Positions 48,536-59,755 are shown, numbered from the stretch's first letter. The stretch: 64,000 bases of DNA from Porphyridium purpureum (GCA_008690995.1 VRMN01000004.1:248001-312000); one strand, 5' to 3'. Numbers and translations are program-made. Notes: generated from the letters alone by a model not told the origin.

Positions 48536-50365
48536 TCACGACTCCTCCATATGTTGCGGCGAGGTCGAGCCGCAAGCAACGTCGAGCGGGTTAGGTTCCG
48601 AACGCGAGGGTTCAGCGGCGGCGGTCGGCGACAGAGACGGCTGCGCGGGCGCGCTTCGCTTGGGACCCCAAATGCGGATAGAGCAATCGTCAGACGCGGA
48701 GCACCACTGGTCGTGTCTTTTCGGGTTCCATGCGACACAGTTCACGGTGCCCGTGTGCCCCTCGAGCGAAAGCAGCAACTCGCCCGACGCGCGATTCCAC
48801 ATGAACACGCGATTGTCCTCGGAGCCACTCAGCACAAACATTTGGTTCGCACCTCCAAAGCAGCTGCGAATGACAAAACGCACTTGCTGCTGTCCACGGT
48901 ACTTTTGCACAATGCGACGCTCTTGCAAGTCCCAGGCGTGGATTTCCGGCTGTGTCTGACTGCTCAGATTCACGAGCAACGTGTTTCCATCATCCGATAA
49001 GCTGATGGATGTTAGATTCTCGCTTTCACTGATCTGGCCGTCCGGCAGGCGCGTCTCAAGATCATGCACAAAGATCCTCTTCTCGCTGGAGATTGTGACC
49101 ATTTTCTTGCCGTCTGCCGAGACGGCCAGGTCGCTCACCCGCACGCCGTGCTCAAAAGTGTATATACACGTCCTAGACTCGACATCGAACAAGTGGCACC
49201 GCCTATCCAGTCCGCCACTGATAAATTGCTTGTCACCGGGCAGCCACGCACACGACGTGACCGACTCGGTATGCTTATTGAACTCGGCTTCACATCCACC
49301 GGATGAGGTGTTCCACAATCGGATGACACGATCATTGCCGCAAGACAGTAGGTACCTGTCGTTATGACTCCACGCCAGAAAGGAAAGGGCGTCCATATGC
49401 CCTTCAAGCTGTAGCACGCGACGCGGCGGGCTTGCTTCCATGTCAAAGATTTTGACCGTCATGTCACGCGATGCGGACGCGAGCCGTGTGCCGTCATGCG
49501 AGAACTGAACAAACCAAACCTCGTCCGTGTGCTCGCGCAGAATATGGTGCGTTACGTGTGGCACCTTTTCCGGGTCGTACGTCAGGTCTTCAAGCAAGCC
49601 CATGCGTTCCTGCCTTGTGTAGGGAAACATGGCAACCTCTGCTTGCTGCGTCAGCGCGCGCTTCAATAGAACTTCTAGTCGCGACTCGGGAATCAAAACA
49701 CTTGCCTTCATGAGCTCGTGCAGACGTGCCATCACTTTGAGCCGACTTTGCGTGCAGGCACCAGGCCACTTTGCGCGCTGATGCAGCTCCTGCCGGGACT
49801 GGCACATCAGTAAAAGAGTCAATTCGTGCAGTCGCTGCCTGTCGTGCTCCATGCCCTGGCCAGCTGGGTCCAGCAGCACTGCCAACTCATGTTGCAGACA
49901 TTCGACCGCGCGGGCGCAGTCCTGCACCTCGAGCATTTCCAGGTACTTTTGCTCGCAGATCACCGCGCGCGCCAGGCGGTTGTGCTCGGTGCTCGCAAAC
50001 GCGTCCAGCCCGGCCAGCACGCCCTCTGCGCGCGCCCATTCTCCGCGCATGACGCAGTCCCTGAACAGCACGACCTCTGGCGCCAATGCCTGCACACCCG
50101 ACTCCTGCTCCAAATGACGCGCCGAGCGCTCCAATCCAAGCTCATCCAAGCTCTGCACCAAGATCCGCAGCAGCTCGTTCTTATCCAGCTCGACGCCGCG
50201 CGCGGCCTCGCAGCCACGTGGCCCTTTCGCCGCGCCACGCGCCGCCACTCCATTCACCCCCGCCATCGCCGCCGCTCCTCCCGACGAGCACACATCCATC
50301 ACCTCTTGCGACCCGGAGCTACCCCCATCCTCACCTTCCTCCTCCAACACCACTCCTTCCCTCAT
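48536..50365 (-). CDS. WDR26: WDR26/GID7 LisH-CTLH-WD40 protein
   Basis: 609 residues from ATG 50365; ATG 50575 is also in frame and would add a basic extension. Near residue 60, DKNELLRILVQSLDELGLERSARHLEQESG is a LisH dimerisation motif, followed by a CTLH-like helical part (VMRGEWARAEGVLAGLDAF). Six or seven WD40 repeats follow, for example HTDEVWFVQFSHDGTRLASASRDMTVKIFD and GHTGTVNCVAWNPKRHDQWCSASDDCSIRIWG. This is the architecture of GID7/WDR26, a scaffold and substrate-receptor subunit of the CTLH (GID) ubiquitin ligase. A Ser/Gly/Ala linker lies before LisH. The copia element at 50.6 kb lies within about 250 bases of the longer start. Confidence 0.88.
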   Translation of the reverse strand: MREGVVLEEEGEDGGSSGSQEVMDVCSSGGAAAMAGVNGVAARGAAKGPRGCEAARGVELDKNELLRILVQSLDELGLERSARHLEQESGVQALAPEVVLFRDCVMRGEWARAEGVLAGLDAFASTEHNRLARAVICEQKYLEMLEVQDCARAVECLQHELAVLLDPAGQGMEHDRQRLHELTLLLMCQSRQELHQRAKWPGACTQSRLKVMARLHELMKASVLIPESRLEVLLKRALTQQAEVAMFPYTRQERMGLLEDLTYDPEKVPHVTHHILREHTDEVWFVQFSHDGTRLASASRDMTVKIFDMEASPPRRVLQLEGHMDALSFLAWSHNDRYLLSCGNDRVIRLWNTSSGGCEAEFNKHTESVTSCAWLPGDKQFISGGLDRRCHLFDVESRTCIYTFEHGVRVSDLAVSADGKKMVTISSEKRIFVHDLETRLPDGQISESENLTSISLSDDGNTLLVNLSSQTQPEIHAWDLQERRIVQKYRGQQQVRFVIRSCFGGANQMFVLSGSEDNRVFMWNRASGELLLSLEGHTGTVNCVAWNPKRHDQWCSASDDCSIRIWGPKRSAPAQPSLSPTAAAEPSRSEPNPLDVACGSTSPQHMEES

Positions 50366-50467
50366 CCTCTCTCTCCTCCCTCTCTCTCTCTCTCTCCCCG
50401 TCCTATCTTTCTCTGCCTTCACGCTCTTTCTCCGTCTTGCTCTTTTTCCTTCCTTTCCTTTGACCGA

Positions 50468-50508
50468 AGGTACAGCGAAAGTACTGTTACGTTCTGTTAA
50501 AGTACAGT
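50468..50508. promoter_or_regulatory. GTACAGC / GTACTGT / GTACAGT motifs upstream of WDR26
   Basis: GTACAGC near 50470, GTACTGT near 50481 and GTACAGT at 50502-50508, about 105-140 bases before ATG 50365. Part of the recurrent upstream word. Confidence 0.35.
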
Positions 50509-50589
50509 CCACAGTCCAGTCCCGTGGAATATTGTCATCCCTCTCTGCCTGCCTGATGACGTGATGAGGAGTCATCAAATGCTTAATGA

Positions 50590-50820
50590 TGACAACTCTC
50601 CGTTGGTTGGTGACCGTAATGGTTAACCACAGTAGTATATCATTAGAGTGTGAGAGACGGCCGACGAGTCGGCGCTCTGTCTTCTTTTGAGGTAAGAGCT
50701 AGGTTGTGTTAAGGAGTAAAGTCGTCTTGTTGTGGACCTCTTGCTTCAGCTAGCCACCAGTAGGTTACTATTGGTACACGTTTGGTATACGCGTGCTTCA
50801 CGAAGACGCTATCATCAAAG
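50590..50820 (+). repeat. Probable 5' LTR of copia element 2
   Basis: Noncoding stretch ending directly before the primer-binding site. Start approximate. Not similar in sequence to the LTRs of copia 1, so the two are different families of the same clade. Confidence 0.55.
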
Positions 50821-51069
50821 GGTTATGAGCCCAGCCTTTGCGCTGTGGTGTTTCCCTCATCTTTCTTCTTCTTGCTTGCTTGACTAACCACCTATTGTGG
50901 TTGCGTTTCTATCATTCGGTCATTCCCCAACTCTACCCTCGATCACGCTTTGGAAAAGCGACTGTGGCAGCGCGACAGCCAAGACGCTGATCGGCGCCGC
51001 GAACATCGAGAAGGAAAAAAGAGGCGCTCGAAGCGCAACTGGTGAGCGCGACGCGCCCAGTGTTTGGTC

Positions 51070-54000
51070 ATGGAATATGACATGGATAGGGCTGCGGGTG
51101 CTAGTACCCCAGCAACACCGTCGCCGGCACGCGGTGGTGCAAACGCCTCGGCAACCCGCCTTGGCGCGGCAGCAAGTGCGCGGCGCGAGTCCGCGCGCGA
51201 GGAAACGAAACGAGAGATGGCGGCGATGCTGAATGCGGCATACGCCCAAATGCATCGCCAACTCTCGGAGGAATTCGGCGCCAAGATGGCGACCGAACTG
51301 AATACCCGGACGGCGATTGTTCAGAGTGAGCTCGCCGAGCTGCGGAGCGAGAACGTTCGTCTGAGGGCGCTTCGCGATGGATCCGGTGGAAGTGGCGCTT
51401 TGCCGAGCTGCATGCGCCCTGCGGCCATGCTGTACTATGGCGGCGAGCGATCCACTGCGGCCATTATGACCTGGACGGCAGCAGCGCGTTCGCGGGTGTA
51501 CAACCCGGCGCGCTCGGATTGGCGGTCGCAGGGCCGTCTATGGACGGAAACCGAGGAAGAGGAAGCAGTGTCGACGCTTTCGACTCACCTCTTCGGATTG
51601 GCGCAACTCTGGTACCAGGCATTACAACCTGATCAGAGACCCACCTCGGTAGAAGAGTTTCTGCTCGCGCTTCAGCGGCGCTTCGAGCCAAAAGAAACAG
51701 AAAATGACGTGCGGGATGAACTGCAAAAGATGAAGCAGGGTGCAATGAGTGTCCAAGATTTTGAATCTGCATTTAGTGAAGTTTGTCTGCGTATACCAAA
51801 TTTGGTAGACAAAGATAAACTTCACTATTTTACAGAATCTCTTGACACTTCTATTGCCACTCACGTAGCGCTTCACTTCCCTCCCACCTATGACGACGCT
51901 TTGCGTTTGGCTCTAGTTGCCGACAAAGTCATATTTAAGCGTGGTCGAGACCAGCAGCCCATCACAGCACGCACGTACCCGTCAGCCATGCAGCCTGCAT
52001 ACCACCCCCAGATGAACTATAACCAGCATGGTCCGGTGCCAATGGACTTGGGCACCGCCAGCGGCAGCCGCGCACGGGTGCACGAACGAGGATACAACGA
52101 CTTCCAGCGGGATCGCTCGAACGAGTATCAACAGCAACAGCATGACCAATGGTCACCAGCTGGACCGCACCGGAACCTGCGTGCGAATCATGCAGAGCAG
52201 TACGCGCAGAGCCGCGCGGACGGACGAGACGGCGGCTGGCGAGAGCCGAGCACGCACGGTTGGAACCGTGGTGGCGGCCAGAACGACGCGCGTGGGCGCG
52301 GACAGAAGCGTGGCGCACCGCAACGAGGCGGTGCCAGTAGACCACGACCGCGACAGACGCCGAAGTCGCAACAAGATGGCAAGAAGAGTAATCAGCGTGG
52401 GCGCTATTACTGCCATCGGTGCTCCGTGTGGGGGCCAGCGACGCACAACTGTGCAGATAGGCGCGATGATCGCGATGCCAATCTCGGCGGAGCCGAGTTG
52501 ATGACCGCCAGTGCGGGCAAAGGGTTGCTCAAGGTGAATGCTTGGGTGAACGGCCGGGCGATGAAAGCAGTCATCGATACCGGCGCAACGCACACCTTTC
52601 TGAGCGAGAGCGCATGCGCGATGGTGCGAGTGCGCACAAATAGCACCGCGAATGCCTTGACCATTCGATTGGCAGACGGCACGCAGTGCATGTCTCGCGG
52701 GCGCGCGACAGTGAATCTGGCGGTGCTGGATTCAGCAGAGAAGCAGCAGGACGTGGTCGTGTACAATGGCCACAATGACCTCGTGATCGGTCTCGATTGG
52801 CTTCGAACCAACCGCTTCGAAATGACCATCGGCGGTCACAGTCTTGGCACAGCCGAGGCTGAGCATGTAGAGCAGGACCATTGCGTTCTGCACATGCCGT
52901 CGCGCGACACGTGCGGAATATGCAGCGCGGCAAAGCTGCGGCGCGCGCGTGCTGTGAGGCGAGACGACTCGGTTGGCAAAGAGCGCGGACGAGCGCGCGA
53001 GTTCAACGACGTGGTGTCGATTGACATTGTGGATCCCGGACTGGCAGCCGTGGAGGGCAGCAGGTGGCTGCTCACTCACCTCGACGAAGCCACTGGGTGG
53101 TTCTCAGCAATTGGGCTGGCGGACAAGTCCGCCGCTGAGTGCATTCGCGGGTTGACGGAGCTGCAGCGCGGACGTGGTGATTGGCCACGAGTGTTGCGGT
53201 GTGACGAGGGCCGCGAGTTCATGGGCGAATTCGACGGATTCATCGCGGAAAAGGGCGTGAAGAAAGTCACTGGTGTACCGTACCGGGCGAACACGCACGC
53301 GACGCATGAACGCAAGCACGCAGACTTGAACGGAGCAGTGCGAGCACTGCTGATGCAGTCTGGTTTGCCGACCGCGTGGTATCCGTTCGCCGCCGCCTAC
53401 TTTTGCCTGGCCAGAAACCTTGCCTGGCGCGGCGCAAAGCAGGAGCAGACCAGCTTCGAGCAACGGCTCGGTCTGACATGGCACAAGCCCATCCCTGGAT
53501 TCGGGAGCGGCATTCTCATATACGATGAGAGCCGCGGCAAATTTGAGCCGAAAGGCTTGCCTGCAATCGTCGTTGGGTTCACGGCACCGAGGCCAAATGA
53601 CCGGCGGCAGCCGATAAACCTGCTCGCCCTGCCCATTGCCGACTTGCGGCCATCTGCGATCAGGAAGGTCGGCGAATGGAAGCCACTTCCCGACAGGTGG
53701 CCATTGCGACGTTTGGCACTGCGGCCTCCGGATGAGGCCATTGCGACGGGTGATCAATGGTCGCGAGCACGCGACAATGCACCGGACCGTGCATTCTGCA
53801 CACAGTGCAAGAAAATAGTCGGTGGGAGCACCGAATGCGAGAAATGCATTTTGGGTCCGGCGCCCAACCGACGTCACACTGGTGACGGCGCATGCAGGCA
53901 AATGCACTGCCAGTGCAACCGAGACGAGCACGGAAAGCTCGCGTCGCGTGCACAGTATCGGCGCATTGAGCTGCCGTGGAGTCCGGCCGAGGACATTGCC

Positions 54001-55530
54001 ATATCCGAAGGCATTGCCCGTTTTGGTGAGGACTGGCTTGCCATCGCGGGTAGGCCAGCATTCTTCATGCGCGGCCGCAAACCAGCCGGCTTGCGCGCGC
54101 GCGCAGCGGAACTGGGTGTGCTTCCAGTGCACGCAGCAGCAGCGAGCGACGCGACGCGGAACGACGCGACGCGAGCAGAGAGTAGCAGCAACGCAACGTA
54201 CACAAGCGCGGCGACAGGAGGACCAGAGGACGAAGCGGCAGGTCTGGGGGTGGCAGAAGTTGTGGCCACAGCGGTGGCGATGGCCACGCCCGCCGGCCGC
54301 CATGCATTAGCATCCGAGCTTCGTGCGCTCACCAGCACCGGCGCTCTGCCTTTCCGCCGCACGATGGACAAGGCAGTGGCGGCGCGCGTTCCGAACGCGC
54401 AATTTGTTAAGTTGAAGCTCCTCTTCAACAAGAAGAATTCAGAAATGCCTCCGTCTTTCCACAAGACGAAGTGCCGCATCGTCGCGCAAGGATGCGTCGT
54501 GCTGGACGCCGATGGGCGTCGCGCGCGCGAAGAACCGTATCCTTTTGATCGCCCACCAGGTTTGCTGGCGATCCGCGCCTCGATGAGCATGGCGCTCATG
54601 CTCCATGGACCATCCGCCGACGGCGCCTTTTTCGATGTAACGTGTGCCTACCCCAGTGCACCATTGGGCGGCCGTCCGACATTCGGATATCTGCGCGACC
54701 TGGTCCCGGTCGTGAAGGGTCTAGTCAGCGAAGCTGACTACAGGAAGATGGCCGCATGCAGCGAGCCTGTCGTCGAGCTACCGCAGGCTCTGTACGGAAT
54801 GAAAAGGAGCGGCAGCGACTTCAGCCACGACGCTCGCGAGCGTGTCCGGCGGCTTGGATGGCAAGAATCCAACGCGGACAAGAACCAGTACTGGCGCCGC
54901 GACGCGAACGGCAGCATGCTCACGCTGAGCATGTACGTCGACGATGGCGCACTCTTCGGCAATGCGGATGCGGTACGAGTGGCGGTCAAACAACTGAAGA
55001 CCGTTTTCAGAATCGACCAGAAGGTCGAATACATTGCAGACTCGGCGCGTACACGCCCTATCAAGTATCTCGGCATGCATATCTATCGCGACGGCGGCCG
55101 ATGGATATTGGATTCGGGGGTGTACGCCACCCATGTGGCGAACGGCCACACCGCGGACAACTTGCGCGTGCGCAGCACGCCACTCAGCGAGCGGGTCGAC
55201 GACAATGGACCCGGCGGGCGCGCGTGCCCGACGAACAAGCGAACAGTCATTGGCCAACTGCTGTGGCTCAGCCGAACCACGCGAGCAGACATCGCTTATG
55301 CCACGGCGCATGTGGCGCGTTATGTCGACCGGTGGGGGCCAAGCGCGGATCGCGCGCTCGACGAGATCGTCGGGTATCTGAAGAAGCATGCGGACGTCTG
55401 TCTGCAATACGACATACCCGCGACAGGCAGTCGCGACGTTCGGTTGCACGCGTGGGCTGATGCCGACTTTTCGGCACCGTCATCCACGAGCGGCGCCGTG
55501 CTCTTCATATCGAATGGCAGACAGTCCGTG
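51070..55530 (+). other. gag-pol coding region of copia element 2
   Basis: Part order: gag capsid-like helical region (LWYQALQPDQRPTSVEEFL), a short Cys/His knuckle (CHRCSVWGPATHNC), aspartic protease (VIDTGATHTFLS), HHCC zinc region (CGICSAAKLRR), integrase core (VSIDIVDP, LRCDEGREFMGEF), a Cys-rich segment (CTQCKKIVGGSTECEKC) and a SANT/Myb-like segment (WSPAEDIAISEGIARFGEDWLA), reverse transcriptase (ALYGMKRSGSDF, YVDDGALFG), and the beginning of RNase H (WADADFSAPSSTSG). The element is broken at its 3' side by the neighbouring transposon. Confidence 0.85.
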
Positions 55531-55790
55531 TGCTAAATGGCAAAAAAACGCCCGGAAAAACTCTTGGAAAAACTCCTTGCAGTGTCAGCACGAAAAGTAC
55601 AGTGCTTTTTCCATTGTCTGTCTTTTTTGAGAAAACTCTAATAATAAATGGCAGAAAAACTCGTGGAAAATCTGTTCAGCCGCTGTCCTTTCAGAATAGG
55701 AGAGTGATCTGAGGTATTTCAAACGCATCTTCGTGAATTTTGGAAAAACGTTTCTTGTACGAATTGAAAAACTCGGAGGAAAACAGCCGG
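55531..55790 (+). repeat. Left subterminal repeats of element B
   Basis: AAATGGCAAAAAAAC at 55535 and AAATGGCAGAAAAAC at 55646, with further GGAAAAACTC words at about 55554 and 55567 and variants to 55790. Subterminal repeats of this kind are typical binding sites of CACTA-like transposases. Confidence 0.6.
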
Positions 55791-55840
55791 AAAAAGCATG
55801 GGACTCGCGTGAAAGGGGAAGTGATTCGTGTACCGCAACT

Positions 55841-58800
55841 TCAATTATATGCTTGTACGCCCTCAAATGTGTTCGGGTTCACGAAGTAATACCATCGGCT
55901 AAGCTTCTGCGATGTATCCTGGAATGCTGTCACCCTCCCTGTTATCATCGTCGCGTCTATCACTTGCACGGAGTCGCTTTGCAATCTCTGGTGGTGGAAC
56001 ACGGGCTCGAGATGCATGCACTTGCTGGCGCACTGCGACTTGGAGGATTCTCCATCATGCCCTTCGAAGTCCTGAATCACTGCGACATCGAAGGTCTCGT
56101 TGTGCTCATCCGTATTTATCGTGATCCGGGCGATTAAGATGCATTTCCCGTACGCGTACTGGTCCGGGTGGGTCGAGTGCTTTGAGTACTCGACGAAGTC
56201 CCATCGCGGATTCTTATAGTGATCCGGATGCGCGACGATGCATTCGACAGTCTGCCTTCGGTGCTTGAGCTGCATTTGTCGAAAAGCCTCGAGTACAACT
56301 GATCCATGCGTCGCTTCAGCGCGGAACTTGTTCATCGCGAAACGTTTCAAAGCGCTATCCATTCTCGCCCATAGAGCTACCCTTTCAGCGTTGCTGTTTG
56401 TGCTGTTGGATGTACGCGAAGCGTATGGGTTCCATATTTGTGGTTGCCATTCCAAAGCACTTCGAAACCCGTTCTCTCTGGTATATGTCCAGACGGTGCA
56501 TGCGTCGCGCCAGACACCGAATAAAGACGATGAGAAATGTATTGACGATCCTCGATGCCGGTACCATGGGTGTCTTTGATTTGCTGTGTTCTCATTTGGT
56601 GCCGTGTTGGTGAACGTCCGCACGTCTGATTGTTGGCCCTCATTCGAATACGCGTCTCGCGTTAGTTGCCAGAGCCAGCGATTCGAAAACGATGCAAGTT
56701 GGTGCTTAGCAGCGCGGCGTAGCATAGATTCATGCGGCTTCCAAGTGTCCGAACCAACCAGCGACTTGAACCAGACCTTGTCAACTTGGAAGGATTTTTC
56801 ACCGTCCGTCGTATCCCAAAATTTCATCGGCCCGAAGTCCGCCAAATTATCGCCAAAGTGAGAAAGCGCATGGATCTTTGGAGCATTCCAAGGTAGATTA
56901 ATGCGCTGTGTGAATATTCGAAGCCGCGATTGCACTTCACGTGTGAGACTTGGGATGCGAATCAGCAGGTCACGGGGAATCACTCGCAGATATAGTACGC
57001 CGTACAACTGAATACATCGAATTGCAAGATTGGTGAAGGCAATGCGTGCATGATCCTCGAGGATGTCTTCCTGTTGTATGAGTACGACCATTTGGAGAAG
57101 GTGACCAAGCGAGTATGATTGTTCAGCGAGTTTTGTCAAGTCGAGTAAGAAGTTAGAGGAGCGAATTCGCGTGTACACAGCGTGTCGTCGGAAGCTGGCT
57201 TCATTCATGATATTCGTGGCTATTCGGCTCCATGCTTTTCCAGCGGCTGAGTCAATGATTCCGCGAAGCTGATCTGTTGCGCTGCCTTTGTGCTTTGGAG
57301 TTGCCGTCTTCAATGGGAGCGCACGGCCATGTGCACTCGAGTGTGAAAATCTCGTCCCGCTGGGCGGAGCGCTTGCTGTCTTTCGTTTCTTTGCGGGTGA
57401 CGCTTGTCCAGATTGTGATGGTCCATCGATGTCAGACGCGCATTCGCTGTTGGATTCGGAACCATGTTCGCTGTTGCTCTCGCCTGCACTGGCACATGTA
57501 TCTTCGCTTCTATCAAGCGATGCCATGGCACCGATTGCGTCTTCTTCCTCCCCATGCTTTGAATATTGCTTCGCGCGCTCTTGCGCTTCCGTGAGTTCAA
57601 AGACAACGTTTGCTACTCGGTGGGTGACATTTGGCTTGCTCAGTAATGCCTTGAGTCCGGCAACGGTTATGCCGCGGAACCAGAAAGCCAAGAAACCGTG
57701 AAGCCCATCGATACCGGTCAGTTGGAACCTTCCACGATTAAGAAGCCTTATGTGTTCCTCGTATCCAGCTGCAAGTTCGTTGAAATCTTTGTCATCATTC
57801 TCGTCGAAGCGATTCCATCCGATCGCTGCATGTTCTCCGATGAACTGCAGAGAATGTGCCTTTCTCATCGAAGCTCCCCATTCGGATAAGTGTTGGGTCA
57901 GAAGGTGTTCAATTTTCTTCTCTGATCGATACTGCAGGGGACGTCGTGTAACCCAGAACTCATCATTTTCTGTTTGATGTGGCGCCGCTGGTGTGCTGAG
58001 CGTGTGTATCGATGATTGTGGAGCTTGTACCATACATTGATGACAGGGCATTTTCTGCGCGCGCCCACCGGATACAAACGATGCCTTGGTGAAAGAGCAC
58101 TTTGACATCATTGGCATGTCCATCGATAATTTGTACACGATGGGAAAGAAAAGCAGTCGACGCTGCTGCCATGTTACTGGGATGCCATGTTTGTTAGCAG
58201 CTAGCGTGTCGTAAAATGTTTTGCTCATGATCGCGTGATACATCGACGATTCGAGCTCACGTCGAGCCAACTTTGCATTGATGTGGAGGTTTTGGCTCGC
58301 TCCGAATGCTCTAGCAACGCATTCAGTGTCCACCGCAGGTAAATACGCGACGACATGTGGCTCACGGTGAGCATCTGAGCAGAACATGCGACGATGGACG
58401 ATACGGATCTTGAGCGGCGTCATTGTATGACGCCCGTTCTGTGTCATGTGCGCTTCGTCAGCGTATATCTGCAGCGGAAGTAGAACTGCCTCAGGTGGGT
58501 CCGGACCATATTTCTGCCTGACTTCGAATGCGATGCGACGAGCTGCGTTGACACACAGGTTACCATCTTGCGGGAAAACGAGGGACTTGCGCTGTTGGTC
58601 TTCGAAGAGATTGATTTTCAAGGCGTCCAAACCGTATTCCCTGATGATGGAAACAACCGAATTTACTGCGAGCTCCATTGGCTCACGGAAGCGAATCTTT
58701 TGGACCACATTGCGAGGTAAAATCTTCCCATGCAGTGTCTTCCCTGCGCCGTATTCAATAACTGCCTCCTGACCATCGATGACTGTGTTTCCGATGATAT

Positions 58801-59755
58801 CCGATATGCATTGCTTAGATCTGTGGGTGAAAAGAAGGGTCGAAGCTCGCTTAACCAGACCCGCAGCTGATTCGTTGATACTTGTTTGCATCACAGAGAA
58901 GGCCTTCTCAAGTAAAGATGCATCGCAGGTCGATAGATTCCTTCTCAAATCCGTAAAGGCACGCCTGATTATTCGAGTAATATACCGAAGAGTCGTGCGA
59001 GTAGTGATGCGTAACAGCTGCATCTCCATCGACTTTAGTTCAAGTGCTTCGCGAGTGGAAATGGCGTGCTTGTGCATAAACATCTCCTGTTCACTTTTAA
59101 ACCTTAGAACTTCGACTGCATCGTCGATGTCAATGTTCTCCGATGAGCCTATGCCAGTCAACGTGCGCACGTACTTCGAGATGCTGTCGTCGCGGTGTTG
59201 TAGGCGCTGGCGTAAAGTCTTCTGGTCGAGTAATCTCTCAAAACGCTTTGCATAACGGGTCACAAGCGTTTCGACGTCAATCTCTCGACTAGGATACGCA
59301 TCGCTCATCTGTGCTGCATCGTGTCCCATACGTTCTGCTTCGTTGGCTTCATCATCGTCTGCCGCGTCATTCTCTAGAGCAAGATCATCATCCGATTCAA
59401 TCTGCTCTTCTGGGTCCACGAAGTCATCACCGCCATCATTGTCGCTGTCCCGTGCGCTGTCGTCATGATTGTCTATGCCGGCACTGACGTCAAAGTCAAT
59501 TCCACTGCGTGTATCGTCATCGCATGAGCCACCGTACACAGCAGTCGACCGTCGAAGATTCGCGTATGGAATGCGCCCTGTGCGTACACGCAGTCTGCAG
59601 CACAGTTTGTGTTCTCGCATGACTTGGACCCGCGCAGTGTAAGATAAACCTTGTCCTTCAGGCGGTGAAAAATCGCAGTTGACACCATCGCATTGTAATC
59701 TTTTCTCTCGACGACGATGCCACGGCTTGTGGGCAAGGCTCTCACGACTATCCAT
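55841..59755 (-). CDS. Element B transposase (CACTA/Plavaka-like DDE)
   Basis: 1304 residues from ATG 59755. A GTG further upstream lies in a low-complexity tandem repeat and is not credible. N-terminal Cys/His set (CDGVNC ... HKLCC), an acidic Asp-rich stretch, then the catalytic core: LPLQIYADEAHM (Asp about 433), SMDMPMMSKCSF (Asp about 546) followed by PCHQC, and LTGIDGLHGF. The same blocks in the same order are in the element A enzyme (VMVCIDGAQM, DMPM, PCQVC, GVDWMHGF). A second low-complexity part contains a likely nuclear signal (PAKKRKT). The C-terminal domain has RWDFVEYS and RWYYFVNPNTFEG, matching RYDFIQYW and WWFILRPDIFDG in A. Uninterrupted; the protein is about 200 residues longer than A's. 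No GenBank match was checked. Confidence 0.75.
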   Translation of the reverse strand: MDSRESLAHKPWHRRREKRLQCDGVNCDFSPPEGQGLSYTARVQVMREHKLCCRLRVRTGRIPYANLRRSTAVYGGSCDDDTRSGIDFDVSAGIDNHDDSARDSDNDGGDDFVDPEEQIESDDDLALENDAADDDEANEAERMGHDAAQMSDAYPSREIDVETLVTRYAKRFERLLDQKTLRQRLQHRDDSISKYVRTLTGIGSSENIDIDDAVEVLRFKSEQEMFMHKHAISTREALELKSMEMQLLRITTRTTLRYITRIIRRAFTDLRRNLSTCDASLLEKAFSVMQTSINESAAGLVKRASTLLFTHRSKQCISDIIGNTVIDGQEAVIEYGAGKTLHGKILPRNVVQKIRFREPMELAVNSVVSIIREYGLDALKINLFEDQQRKSLVFPQDGNLCVNAARRIAFEVRQKYGPDPPEAVLLPLQIYADEAHMTQNGRHTMTPLKIRIVHRRMFCSDAHREPHVVAYLPAVDTECVARAFGASQNLHINAKLARRELESSMYHAIMSKTFYDTLAANKHGIPVTWQQRRLLFFPIVYKLSMDMPMMSKCSFTKASFVSGGRAQKMPCHQCMVQAPQSSIHTLSTPAAPHQTENDEFWVTRRPLQYRSEKKIEHLLTQHLSEWGASMRKAHSLQFIGEHAAIGWNRFDENDDKDFNELAAGYEEHIRLLNRGRFQLTGIDGLHGFLAFWFRGITVAGLKALLSKPNVTHRVANVVFELTEAQERAKQYSKHGEEEDAIGAMASLDRSEDTCASAGESNSEHGSESNSECASDIDGPSQSGQASPAKKRKTASAPPSGTRFSHSSAHGRALPLKTATPKHKGSATDQLRGIIDSAAGKAWSRIATNIMNEASFRRHAVYTRIRSSNFLLDLTKLAEQSYSLGHLLQMVVLIQQEDILEDHARIAFTNLAIRCIQLYGVLYLRVIPRDLLIRIPSLTREVQSRLRIFTQRINLPWNAPKIHALSHFGDNLADFGPMKFWDTTDGEKSFQVDKVWFKSLVGSDTWKPHESMLRRAAKHQLASFSNRWLWQLTRDAYSNEGQQSDVRTFTNTAPNENTANQRHPWYRHRGSSIHFSSSLFGVWRDACTVWTYTRENGFRSALEWQPQIWNPYASRTSNSTNSNAERVALWARMDSALKRFAMNKFRAEATHGSVVLEAFRQMQLKHRRQTVECIVAHPDHYKNPRWDFVEYSKHSTHPDQYAYGKCILIARITINTDEHNETFDVAVIQDFEGHDGESSKSQCASKCMHLEPVFHHQRLQSDSVQVIDATMITGRVTAFQDTSQKLSRWYYFVNPNTFEGVQAYN

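Larger units (their letters stand above)
50590..55530 (+). mobile_element. Copia (Ty1) LTR retrotransposon 2, broken (3' part absent here)
   Basis: Plus-strand copia element. The 5' LTR occupies roughly 50590-50820; its left edge is not fixed because no second LTR is in the window. The right edge is set by the primer-binding site GGTTATGAGCCC at 50821, the same initiator tRNA-Met anticodon-loop type as in copia 1. The coding region runs from 51070 and is ended by element B, which lies where the rest of RNase H and the 3' LTR should be. Older than element B and broken; age relative to copia 1 cannot be read from LTRs. Confidence 0.8.

Noticed and set aside
53104-54303. 399-residue minus-strand frame inside copia element 2
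   Set aside because: Antisense to the pol region with clear integrase and reverse-transcriptase motifs; composition is that of a shadow.
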